The notes beneath the pieces are model-generated. The model had not been told where the DNA came from and made no database searches. It worked only from the letters and a program-made list of their open reading frames with translations. A program made the translations under genes and the position numbers. Source: JAZLIT01 sp045617525 (GTDB lineage: Bacteria > Bacillota > Bacilli > Bacillales_A > Planococcaceae). Taken from it: DNA of 9,040 bases. Shown here piece after piece: positions 1-6,918 of this stretch. Location: NCBI GenBank assembly GCA_045617525.1, contig JAZLIT010000241.1, positions 1-9,040 of the forward strand, given 5' to 3'. Position 1 is the first letter of the stretch, and every line of letters starts with the position of its first letter.

Positions 1-9
1 GGGTACAAC

Positions 10-1305
10 ATGAAAAACTTTTTTAAATTTAAAGAACGGGGTACTTCCTATAAAACGGAAACACTTGCCGGGATTACGACTTTCTTATCAATCGCGTATA
101 TTTTAATCGTTAACCCAATTATCCTAAGCCAATCTGGTATGGATCAAGGTGCTGTATTCACAGCAACTGCACTTACTGCAATCATCGGTACGCTACTGAT
201 CGGTGTACTTGCAAACTTCCCAATCGCCATCGCGCCTAGTATGGGATTAAACTCATTCTTCACATTCACAGTATGTATTGGTATGGGTATTGACTGGCAA
301 GTTACTTTAACTGGCGTTTTTGTGGCCGGAATCATTTTTATGCTATTAAGTTTATTTAAAATCCGTGAGAAGATTATTAATATCATTCCAATCGATTTAA
401 AATATGCAATCGCTTCTGGTATTGGTTTCTTTATAACATTTGTCGGCTTAAAAAATGGCGGTATTATTGAAGGCGATAAAGATACATTTGTTAAGATTGG
501 TGATTTAACGTCACCAATGACTTTACTTGCAATTATCGGTATTATTCTTACAGTTATTATGTTAGTGCGTGGCATTAACGGCGGTATTTTCTACGCGATG
601 GTTATTACTACTGTTATTGGTATGACCTTTGGATTGATCGAGGTTCCTTCATCAATTGTAGGTAGTATTCCAAGCTTAGAGCCAACATTTGGTGTTGTAT
701 TTAACCATTTAGGTGATATCTTTAATGCTCAAACATTAACAGTTATTTTCACATTCTTAATCGTTGCTTTCTTTGATACAGCTGGTGCATTAATTGGTTT
801 AACAAGCCAAGCTGGAATGATGAAAGATAATAAAATTCCAAACATCGGTAAAGGCTTACTTGCTGATTCGGCTGCGGGTGTAATTGGTGCTGTTTTAGGT
901 ACATCAACACCTGCTACAAGTGTTGAATCGTCTGCTGGTATTGCGGTCGGAGGGAAAACAGGCTTTACGTCTGTCATAATCGCTGCTTGTTTCGTCGTTG
1001 CTTTATTCTTCTCACCACTTGTAAACGTTATTTCAGTGGAAGTTACATCTGCTGCATTAATTATCGTTGGTGCGTTAATGGCAATGGAAATCCGTCGAAT
1101 TAACTGGACGAAGTTGGAAATCGTTATTCCTGCTTTCTTAACAATTATTATGATGCCTTTAACTTCAAGTGTAGTAATTGGTATTGGTTTAGGCTTTATT
1201 CTATATCCAATCTGTTTAGTAGCACAAAAACGTTATAAAGAAGTTCATCCAATTATGTATGTACTTTGTCTGTTATTCATTTTATACTTTGCATATATCG
1301 TATAG
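10..1305 (+). CDS. NCS2/AzgA-type purine (guanine/hypoxanthine) permease, PbuG/PbuO-like
   Basis: A 431-residue polytopic membrane protein, close to the usual 430-440 residues of Bacillus PbuG/PbuO and E. coli-type AzgA permeases, which carry out proton-coupled uptake of hypoxanthine, guanine or adenine for salvage. It opens with the family-typical soluble segment (FKFKERGTSYKTE) followed directly by TM1 (about 18-38). Family motifs visible are APSMGLNSFF (75-84, the TM3 half-helix region), FFDTAGAL (254-261, with Asp256 in the substrate-site helix) and TSTPATSVESSAGI (298-311, with Glu306 in the TM10 region). About 12-14 hydrophobic segments fill the rest. The ATG at 10 fits the family N-terminus, but the leader is cut off by the window edge, so a ribosome binding site or purine riboswitch cannot be seen. 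It is monocistronic at its 3' end, where a terminator follows. Substrate choice between guanine/hypoxanthine and adenine cannot be read from the sequence. Confidence 0.95.
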   Translation: MKNFFKFKERGTSYKTETLAGITTFLSIAYILIVNPIILSQSGMDQGAVFTATALTAIIGTLLIGVLANFPIAIAPSMGLNSFFTFTVCIGMGIDWQVTLTGVFVAGIIFMLLSLFKIREKIINIIPIDLKYAIASGIGFFITFVGLKNGGIIEGDKDTFVKIGDLTSPMTLLAIIGIILTVIMLVRGINGGIFYAMVITTVIGMTFGLIEVPSSIVGSIPSLEPTFGVVFNHLGDIFNAQTLTVIFTFLIVAFFDTAGALIGLTSQAGMMKDNKIPNIGKGLLADSAAGVIGAVLGTSTPATSVESSAGIAVGGKTGFTSVIIAACFVVALFFSPLVNVISVEVTSAALIIVGALMAMEIRRINWTKLEIVIPAFLTIIMMPLTSSVVIGIGLGFILYPICLVAQKRYKEVHPIMYVLCLLFILYFAYIV

Positions 1306-1338
1306 GGAAGAGCATTAGAGACCTTATATTAAATAATT

Positions 1339-1380
1339 AGTACATCGCTTATTTTTAGTGGTGTACTTTTTTGTTTGTTT
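1339..1380 (+). terminator. Intrinsic terminator of the purine permease gene
   Basis: Arms AGTACATCGC (1339-1348) and GTGGTGTACT (1358-1367) pair over 10 positions with two G-U wobbles around a 9-base AT-rich loop. A T-rich tail (TTTTTTGTTTGTTT) follows immediately. It lies 34 bases after the permease stop codon, the expected place for a Rho-independent terminator. The tail is on the + strand, so it would not serve the converging Bce operon. Confidence 0.85.
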
Positions 1381-1522
1381 TACTCTTAAGGACTGTGGAG
1401 AATACTTGGGCATTTAGTAAGCAGAGTTATATTTTTCAAAAAAAATAGTTAGCGTTGTTAAACTTAAATCAGCTATTAGGTTTGGTGACATTTATTTTAA
1501 ATCCATTAGATTTCAGAAAAAT

Positions 1523-2545
1523 TTAAACCTTTGGAAATAGCAGCTGAATGGTAAAACCACGCTTATATTTTGACTCAACCTCAATTTCAACTTGCAAATC
1601 GTCACATAATTTTTTCACTAAAAACAACCCCATCCCTGTAGATTGCTTTTGATTGCTAGTATTTCCTGTAAAGCCTTTATCAAATATAAATGGCAAATCC
1701 GATTGCAAGACGCCTAGTCCATTGTCAGCTACTTTAATGTAATAGCGGTCTTTGGCATGTTCAAAACCTGTTTCTAGCCAAATCAAACTCTCACTATCTA
1801 CGTTTCGATAGTTAATTGCATTTACAAGTAACTGGATCAAAATAAAATGAAGCACTCTTTCATCACATACAACGGGTATGTCCTTTATCTCCGTATAGAT
1901 ACTTACATGCTGCTCTTCCAATAATGATTGTAGCTCTAGTAATACATCTTCAAAGCATTCCGCGATAGAGACCTTTTTCAAGCTATAGTCAACATGCACA
2001 GCTTGTAGCTTTCCATAAAATAATATGCGTTCTACGTAATCATGAATCGTTATGTTTGCATGATTTAGCCGTTGATAAACCAACGGGGACATTTCATCTT
2101 GCCGATTTTGTAAGACAAAATGAAGTAACGAAAGTGGTGTTTTAATTTCATGCACCCAGCTTTCTATAAAAGTTTCATATTCTAATGAGTGGTACTTTGC
2201 CTCTTGTAATTCATCATGTAGATGACGTAATTGAGTAGCCAAATCATGCAGTGGTTCCTCATGTATGTCACCTAAAACTTGTAGCAACTTAGCCTCATGC
2301 TCAGCGGAAGGCTCTCTTAAAAATTGATAAAACGTATTTCTTTGCTTCCGTTGTTTTTTCCATGCAAGGAGCGCTCCTACCAAAATGCTTAAAAGGGTAA
2401 AAATGAGCATCGTCAACACTAATGATTTAAATGACTCTGGATACGCAACCCATGCTAAAAAAATAAAAAAAACGCTATTTACACATAGAAGTAAAATCCA
2501 ATGGCGCGATTGCTGTAAAATATGGAGCCAATCTAATCGCCTCAT
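1523..2545 (-). CDS. Bce-type intramembrane-sensing sensor histidine kinase (BceS-like)
   Basis: A 340-residue kinase, close in length to B. subtilis BceS. Two hydrophobic helices (about 17-35 and 42-62) are separated by only a few residues, so there is no extracellular sensor domain. This is typical of kinases that take their signal from a partner ABC permease. The dimerisation/phosphoacceptor segment reads SWVHEIKTPLS with His132. The ATPase domain shows the N box (LLVNAIN, Asn242), G1 box (DNGLG, 274-278), F box (IFDKGFTG, 287-294) and G2 box (GMGLFLV, 304-310), so all catalytic motifs are intact. The start ATG overlaps the stop of the upstream regulator gene as ATGA (2542-2545). An AGGGGGTG Shine-Dalgarno lies 7 bases before it, inside the regulator's last codons, indicating translational coupling. 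It is the last gene of the operon. Which paralogue it matches (BceS, PsdS, YxdK) cannot be decided here. Confidence 0.93.
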   Translation of the reverse strand: MRRLDWLHILQQSRHWILLLCVNSVFFIFLAWVAYPESFKSLVLTMLIFTLLSILVGALLAWKKQRKQRNTFYQFLREPSAEHEAKLLQVLGDIHEEPLHDLATQLRHLHDELQEAKYHSLEYETFIESWVHEIKTPLSLLHFVLQNRQDEMSPLVYQRLNHANITIHDYVERILFYGKLQAVHVDYSLKKVSIAECFEDVLLELQSLLEEQHVSIYTEIKDIPVVCDERVLHFILIQLLVNAINYRNVDSESLIWLETGFEHAKDRYYIKVADNGLGVLQSDLPFIFDKGFTGNTSNQKQSTGMGLFLVKKLCDDLQVEIEVESKYKRGFTIQLLFPKV

Positions 2546-3219
2546 GGGGATTCACCCCCTATTAATTGATAGCCAACGCCTCTGACCGTTTTAATCTGAT
2601 GTGACACGCCTACTTTATCTAATGCTTTGCGAAGTCTGGTCATGTTTACTTGTAGTATATTTTCGTCCACAAATTCACTACTTCCCCATAATTCATGGAA
2701 AAGCTGCTCCTTTTCCACAACTGCCGGTGCATGTTGGATTAAAAGCTTCATAATGGCACCTTCATTTTCAGACAATGGAAGTGAATTATGACCAACATAT
2801 AATTCATTCGTCTTCAAATCTAATTGGAAATTCCCCCAATTTAAAAACATCGGCATTTTAGCATATAGTTGTTGTAGCTTTTGTACCCTTGCAATGAGTC
2901 TTTTCGGATGACAGGGCTTCGTTAAAAAGTCATCGGCTCCTAACTCTAGTGCATGTAACTCATCTCTTATTTGATTACGAGCAGTTAAAATTAGAATCGG
3001 ACCAATTCCTTTTATTTTTAAAGTACGACAAATTTGAAAACCCGATAAGTTAGGTAAATTTAAATCTAATAAGACTAATCCGGGCTTGGCAGTGATGATA
3101 TCTTCAACAGGTGTATCAAAAGAAGAGATACTCACTACAGAGTACCCCTCCTTTTGTAAAATATTTTGTAATTCTTCGCGTAGGTAAATATCATCCTCTA
3201 CAATGACAATATTGGCCAT
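2542..3219 (-). CDS. OmpR/PhoB-family response regulator, BceR-like
   Basis: A 225-residue transcription factor. The receiver domain (about 1-115) has the acidic pair Asp9/Asp10 (IVEDD), phosphoacceptor Asp52 (LLDLNLP), switch residue Thr79 (LTAR) and Lys101 (TKP). The C-terminal winged-helix DNA-binding domain (about 125-222) carries the usual VDENILQVNMTRLRKAL recognition region and ends VRGVGYQL. I chose the ATG at 3219: GAGGTG lies 5 bases upstream, within the 10-base gap after the permease stop, and the product then begins MANIVIVEDD as receiver domains normally do. A longer reading from TTG at 3237 would add six non-conserved residues and lacks a ribosome binding site. One oddity is Cys103 after the Lys101-Pro102 pair, where Phe is usual. 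It should be phosphorylated by the downstream kinase and act on the palindrome at 6117-6135. That target is inference. Confidence 0.94.
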   Translation of the reverse strand: MANIVIVEDDIYLREELQNILQKEGYSVVSISSFDTPVEDIITAKPGLVLLDLNLPNLSGFQICRTLKIKGIGPILILTARNQIRDELHALELGADDFLTKPCHPKRLIARVQKLQQLYAKMPMFLNWGNFQLDLKTNELYVGHNSLPLSENEGAIMKLLIQHAPAVVEKEQLFHELWGSSEFVDENILQVNMTRLRKALDKVGVSHQIKTVRGVGYQLIGGESP

Positions 3220-3229
3220 GCCATCACCT

Positions 3230-5284
3230 CTACTCAATTTCTTTTAACTTCCTGATTTCCTCATCACTTTTTCGTTGAATCATTCGAATATAGCCAACTT
3301 CAATTACAATAAATAATAGCACCACTAAACCAATAACGATACCATTTTGAAGACTGAAAACAGTTGCCGGCATGGCCGTTAATAAAGACCAAATGCCAAA
3401 AATTCCACTAACAAATGCTACCGAAATAGCTAAGATGAAGTATAGCCAGATTTGCTTGCGTGCTGATGTACAAATTGATTCCACATCTGCACCGAGCATC
3501 GCTAACGTTTGATAGCGACTACGCGTACTTCTTTGCTGCATTAAAAAGTTTAAGCCTAGCACCGTATTGGCGATAAATAAAAACATGACGCCTAAATAAA
3601 ACGTTGTATAACTGCCTGCTACCGTATAAAATAACTGTCTGCCCATGCTCGCAAGATAGCTCTCATACTGCAAGCCTGTCAAATTAAGTAATTGATCTAC
3701 TTCAAGCATAGCCTGCATAAGCCCTTTTTCTTCAATAAACTCTTCTTTTAACGTCATATTCCAAAGCCAAGTTTCCTCAGCGTCAAAATATTGCTCGAAT
3801 AATGCATCCGGTACAATCAACGAATACATTAACGTAATGGCTCGATCTGCCACAATCTGATCCGAATATAACGTCGGCAATAATGTGTATTCATTTTCCG
3901 CTATTTCAACTGTTGGATTTTTTTTCAATGTGTCTTTTAATATATCATAAGGCACTCCAGTATCGTCACTTGTATACATAGCCACCTCATTATCAGCTAA
4001 CTGAATCGGCTTCTTTCCAACTGCCTCAAGCATCGAATTATAGCTCGATAATGAAATGAAATACGGCGTATACTGCATCGATAAGTTGTTTAATAAAATC
4101 TGTTTTGTCTCTGAATCGCCTTGACTCGATACTGTTTCTATTAAGCCCGTCCATGCAAAATGATAATTTACTACTGGCTCATCTTCAAGTGAGTAGAAAG
4201 AATGAAGCGCCATTCCATAATAACTATCAACATAAGGTGCTAATTCATTTGATTGCAATACAGGTGCAATTTCCGCTTCCTCACCATTAAACGTATAATC
4301 AACCGTTCGATTTTCTACAGCACTGTTCGTTAACGCTGTTGATGTACCAAACGCGAAGCAGACCATCGCCATTAAAATTAGTAATGATGATATTGCTAGT
4401 GAACTCCATTGATGCAATACATTTTCCTGTAGCTGTCTCGCCGTAAACATCGACAAACCTGTTGAAGAGCTTTCTTTTCGCTTCACATAAACACCAATCA
4501 TACTTCCTAACCCACGGAATAAAATAAATGTCCCGCACACACCAACAAGCAAAATCAGCGCAAATACGCGATAATCAAAATTTCGTAAATATAAAATCGC
4601 CATGCCGTAAGCGATGCATAAAAAAATCGTCCCGAACAATAAAGCCGCTCCAGAAAGTAAGCTCACAGCGCTCCATTTAGGCGTCATTGTACTTTGAGAT
4701 TTTTCCTTATCCTCATGAAGTAATTCAATCGGCTCTTTTCGACTCATCGTAAAGCTTAAAATAAGCATGGCAAGCAGTTGCACAAGGAAGAAGCCACAAA
4801 TAGTCAAGCTAATGCCTGTCCATGAAACACGGAATGCATGACCTATAATCCCCATGCCAACTAAACGTGATGTCGTTAAATTTATAAGCTCTGTTAAAAA
4901 CAATGAAATTGGCAGACCAATACACAGGGCCACAATGCCATTCCAAATCGTTTCGCCCATTATCATTAGAAACAATCTACTTTGCTTCATCCCCATCATT
5001 AAATACATGCCGAACTCATGACTACGGTGCTGCAGCTGGTAGCGATTTGCAAAATACACGAGGAAGAACACGAACACTAATGAAACTGCATAAAGCACAG
5101 GAATTAGTAACAACAATTTCTCTACTGCATCGCTTTCAATTGTCTTCAAATACAGCATCACATCTTGATCACCTAATGACAAGATTACATAAAACGCCAC
5201 AATAGATACGATAAGCGATGCAAAATACACACCGTTTTCCTTTCGAGATTTGCGACTATTACGTTTCACAAAGTCAAAGAACAT
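3230..5284 (-). CDS. Bce-type ABC transporter permease with large extracytoplasmic domain (BceB-like)
   Basis: A 684-residue membrane protein, slightly longer than B. subtilis BceB (about 646). Predicted helices lie at about 19-37, 56-79, 105-130, 154-178, 205-227, 238-256, 293-315, 555-580, 611-636 and 648-669. This gives ten segments with a hydrophilic domain of about 235 residues between TM7 and TM8, the hallmark of BceB/VraE-type permeases that recognise bacitracin-, lantibiotic- or defensin-like peptides, often as complexes with lipid II cycle intermediates. TM2-4 and TM8-10 flank cytoplasmic stretches with FtsX-like character (EFGMYLMMGMK at 90-100, RYQTLAMLGAD at 590-600). The start ATG at 5284 follows GGAGG with an 8-base spacer. 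The frame stays open upstream to 5437, but that part is read over the ATPase gene and looks artefactual. The gene overlaps the ATPase by 11 bases. Family membership is firm; the peptide substrate is unknown. Confidence 0.94.
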   Translation of the reverse strand: MFFDFVKRNSRKSRKENGVYFASLIVSIVAFYVILSLGDQDVMLYLKTIESDAVEKLLLLIPVLYAVSLVFVFFLVYFANRYQLQHRSHEFGMYLMMGMKQSRLFLMIMGETIWNGIVALCIGLPISLFLTELINLTTSRLVGMGIIGHAFRVSWTGISLTICGFFLVQLLAMLILSFTMSRKEPIELLHEDKEKSQSTMTPKWSAVSLLSGAALLFGTIFLCIAYGMAILYLRNFDYRVFALILLVGVCGTFILFRGLGSMIGVYVKRKESSSTGLSMFTARQLQENVLHQWSSLAISSLLILMAMVCFAFGTSTALTNSAVENRTVDYTFNGEEAEIAPVLQSNELAPYVDSYYGMALHSFYSLEDEPVVNYHFAWTGLIETVSSQGDSETKQILLNNLSMQYTPYFISLSSYNSMLEAVGKKPIQLADNEVAMYTSDDTGVPYDILKDTLKKNPTVEIAENEYTLLPTLYSDQIVADRAITLMYSLIVPDALFEQYFDAEETWLWNMTLKEEFIEEKGLMQAMLEVDQLLNLTGLQYESYLASMGRQLFYTVAGSYTTFYLGVMFLFIANTVLGLNFLMQQRSTRSRYQTLAMLGADVESICTSARKQIWLYFILAISVAFVSGIFGIWSLLTAMPATVFSLQNGIVIGLVVLLFIVIEVGYIRMIQRKSDEEIRKLKEIE

Positions 5285-6056
5285 TACTACTACCTCCAGC
5301 GAGCTGCGCCATAACCATAACGATTCGCTCATAAAATGCCTCCTGAGATTCGCCCGGTACATTTCTACGCAATTCATGGAAAATGACACCGTCTTGGATA
5401 AACAAAATTCTTGAGCAGTAGCTAGCTGTATTCGCATTATGCGTCACCATTAAAATAGTAGATGTCTGTTCTTGATTATGTTCAGATAGCTTCTCCATTA
5501 AAATCTTGGCGTTTTTCGTATCTAACGCACCTGTCGGCTCATCTGCTAAAACAATGTTAGGATTTGAAATAAGCGCTCTCGCTGCTGCAATGCGTTGTTT
5601 TTGACCGCCAGACAATTGTGACGGAAATTTACTTAACAGTTCTTCTATATCAAATAGTTTAGCTAATTCCCGTAACGCCTGTTCCTGCGCCTTTAAATTA
5701 ATACCATGAATCGCTAAAGGTAACATTATATTTTCCTTCGCCGTTAAATTATCAATCAGTTCAAATTGCTGAAATAAATACCCGATTTGATTTCCTCTAT
5801 ATGCAGCGAGTTGTGAACCTTTGAACGACGAAATATTTTGCCCGTCTAGTAATATTTTTCCTGAAGTTGGCTTCAGCATTGTAGCAATTACATTTAGTAA
5901 TGTCGTCTTGCCTGAACCGCTCGCACCCATAATGCCAAGAAACTCGCCAGGTAGAACATTAAAAGTTACACCTTTTAAGGCCATTGTTTCATTTTGACCC
6001 TCACCAAAAACTTTACGTACTTCCTTTACTTCAAGTAATTTATACGAAGCATTCAT
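5274..6056 (-). CDS. Bce-type ABC transporter ATP-binding protein (BceA-like)
   Basis: A 260-residue nucleotide-binding subunit of the MacB/LolD-like exporter group, working as a cytoplasmic dimer with the adjacent permease. All motifs are present in order: Walker A GASGSGKT (44-51), Q-loop LFQQFEL (Gln96), signature LSGGQKQR (148-155), Walker B IVLADEP (168-174, catalytic Glu173), D-loop GALD (176-179) and H-loop His206. A C-terminal tail of about 30 residues beyond the ATPase core is usual for BceA-type proteins. The ATG at 6056 is preceded by GGGAGG with an 8-base spacer. It is the first gene of the four-gene operon, and its TGA stop lies 11 bases inside the permease gene. Its role is to power peptide removal and, by family knowledge, to drive flux-dependent signalling to the kinase. 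It is a peptide-resistance ATPase rather than an ordinary nutrient importer, judged by its neighbours. Confidence 0.95.
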   Translation of the reverse strand: MNASYKLLEVKEVRKVFGEGQNETMALKGVTFNVLPGEFLGIMGASGSGKTTLLNVIATMLKPTSGKILLDGQNISSFKGSQLAAYRGNQIGYLFQQFELIDNLTAKENIMLPLAIHGINLKAQEQALRELAKLFDIEELLSKFPSQLSGGQKQRIAAARALISNPNIVLADEPTGALDTKNAKILMEKLSEHNQEQTSTILMVTHNANTASYCSRILFIQDGVIFHELRRNVPGESQEAFYERIVMVMAQLAGGSSNVL

Positions 6057-6116
6057 CTGTATAGCCTCCCATTATTATTCCTAGCAATACCTTACTACAA
6101 AAAATCGGAAAATTAC

Positions 6117-6135
6117 TCTTACAGTTGATGTAAGA
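6117..6135. promoter_or_regulatory. Probable response-regulator operator for the Bce operon
   Basis: A perfect 7-bp inverted repeat, TCTTACA-N5-TGTAAGA, centred about 70 bases upstream of the ATPase start on the transcribed (-) side. As I recall, BceR-type regulators bind TNACA-N4-TGTAA-like dyads upstream of their transporter operons. The half-sites match well, but the spacer is 5 rather than 4. On the - strand, candidate boxes such as TTTTCC with TATTGC 17 bases on would place initiation just before the GGGAGG site, but they are weak. This fits an activator-dependent promoter. Confidence 0.6.
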
Positions 6136-6251
6136 ATTTAAAATAGATGAAATCAGTGAGTTTTATTTGAAACAATTGTCGCTGAATTTTTAGATGAAGG
6201 ATTTCGTTGTGGGAAGTATTGGATAAATGAAATAAGACTGCTTAAAACCGA

Positions 6252-6287
6252 TAATTTTTAACATAATAAAAGTAATGTTAAAAATTA
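6252..6287. repeat. Perfect 13-bp inverted repeat before the HAD phosphatase gene
   Basis: The left arm TAATTTTTAACAT (6252-6264) and right arm ATGTTAAAAATTA (6275-6287) are exact reverse complements around a 10-base spacer. It sits directly before the AAAGGTG ribosome binding site of the phosphatase gene and overlaps a candidate -10 box (CATAAT, 6262-6267). It may be an operator or an mRNA hairpin. It is not a typical terminator because no T-tract follows the stem on either strand. Confidence 0.75.
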
Positions 6288-6301
6288 AAGGTGTGATTGG
6301 A

Positions 6302-6823
6302 TTGAAAAGGGCAGTTTTTTTGGATCGAGATGGAGTAATAAATGAAGTGCTAACTGAGCGCGTGAAATTTGTAAACGAACCGAATCAATTTTATTTTTTA
6401 CCTGGTGTGGAAGAAGTAATTAAAAGTTTAAATGAGTATTTTGATTATGTGTTTGTGGTAACAAATCAAGGTTGCATTGGATTAGGTTATATGAAGGAAA
6501 AGCAGTTACATAAAGTTCATGACTATATGGTAGCTGAATTGAAGAAAAAGGGAGTAACGATTCATGAGGTTGCCTATTGTCCACATAAACCAAAGGCTGG
6601 GTGTGAATGTAGAAAACCAAATAGCAAAATGATTTTAGATTTAGGAGAAAAATACAAAATTGATCTTGAAAAATCATATATGGTTGGAGATACAGATACG
6701 GATATTCAGGCAGGTAAAAAAGCAGGTACAAGAACCGTTTTTATTGGCAAGAGTGATCCATTAGCAGACGCAGTGTGTCCAAATTTAAAAGAGGCAGCAC
6801 AATGGATTATCCGTGATATTTAA
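6302..6823 (+). CDS. gmhB: HAD-superfamily phosphatase, GmhB-like (heptose-1,7-bisphosphate 7-phosphatase / histidinol-phosphatase family)
   Basis: A 173-residue single-domain HAD hydrolase in the GmhB/HisB-N subgroup. From the proposed TTG start it reads MKRAVFLDRDGVINE with nucleophile Asp8 and general acid Asp10. Motif II is VVTNQG (Thr54), Arg104-Lys105 form motif III, and motif IV is MVGDTDTDIQAG (Asp130, Asp134). A zinc loop Cys93-x-His95 ... Cys101-x-Cys103 is present, with only five residues between His and the second Cys pair, shorter than in the E. coli enzyme as I remember it. I prefer TTG at 6302 because AAAGGTG lies 8 bases before it and the product then starts exactly at the family N-terminus. 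An in-frame ATG at 6275 would add nine residues, has no ribosome binding site and lies inside the palindrome arm. No other heptose or histidine gene is nearby, so the natural substrate is uncertain. It is divergent from the Bce operon and apparently monocistronic. Confidence 0.85.
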   Translation: MKRAVFLDRDGVINEVLTERVKFVNEPNQFYFLPGVEEVIKSLNEYFDYVFVVTNQGCIGLGYMKEKQLHKVHDYMVAELKKKGVTIHEVAYCPHKPKAGCECRKPNSKMILDLGEKYKIDLEKSYMVGDTDTDIQAGKKAGTRTVFIGKSDPLADAVCPNLKEAAQWIIRDI

Positions 6824-6841
6824 AATGATAAGAAATAACCC

Positions 6842-6862
6842 ACAGTGCAAAACTGTATTTTT
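6842..6862 (+). terminator. Weak candidate terminator after the HAD phosphatase gene
   Basis: ACAGT (6842-6846) and ACTGT (6852-6856) form a 5-bp stem with a 5-base loop, followed after one A by TTTTT (6858-6862). It lies 18 bases after the phosphatase stop. The stem is short, so termination may be partial and read-through into the next gene is possible. Confidence 0.4.
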
Positions 6863-6873
6863 CAATCAATGAG

Positions 6874-6879
6874 TATAAT
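6874..6879 (+). promoter_or_regulatory. Candidate SigA -10 box for the triplicated membrane-anchored protein gene
   Basis: An exact TATAAT lies 28 bases before the ribosome binding site of the next gene. No good TTGACA-like -35 box is found 16-18 bases upstream, where the weak terminator hairpin lies. The assignment therefore rests on the -10 box and its position alone. Confidence 0.4.
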
Positions 6880-6918
6880 GAAAATAAAATATCATACCTT
6901 CTTATTGGGAGGGGAATT

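Noticed and set aside
144..977. Long antisense frames under the purine permease.
   Set aside because: They are low-complexity shadows (Ile, Pro, Ala rich) of a hydrophobic membrane protein in regular codon use, without start signals.
1430..1447. TATTTTT/AAAAATA dyad as a terminator for the Bce operon.
   Set aside because: The stem is purely A-T and would be very weak. No stable G-C-containing stem precedes the T-run on the - strand, so I do not call a terminator there.
4105..4538. Small frames within the permease gene on both strands.
   Set aside because: They overlap the region encoding the extracytoplasmic domain of an intact gene, show no ribosome binding sites and have no recognisable protein features.
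5285..5437. Upstream extension of the permease by 51 residues.
   Set aside because: It is read over the ATPase gene in another frame and looks unlike the family. A GGAGG site sits 8 bases before the ATG at 5284, which gives the standard N-terminus.
6275..6301. ATG at 6275 as start of the GmhB-like protein.
   Set aside because: No ribosome binding site precedes it, it lies in the palindrome arm, and it would add nine residues before the conserved N-terminal beta strand. TTG at 6302 is better placed.
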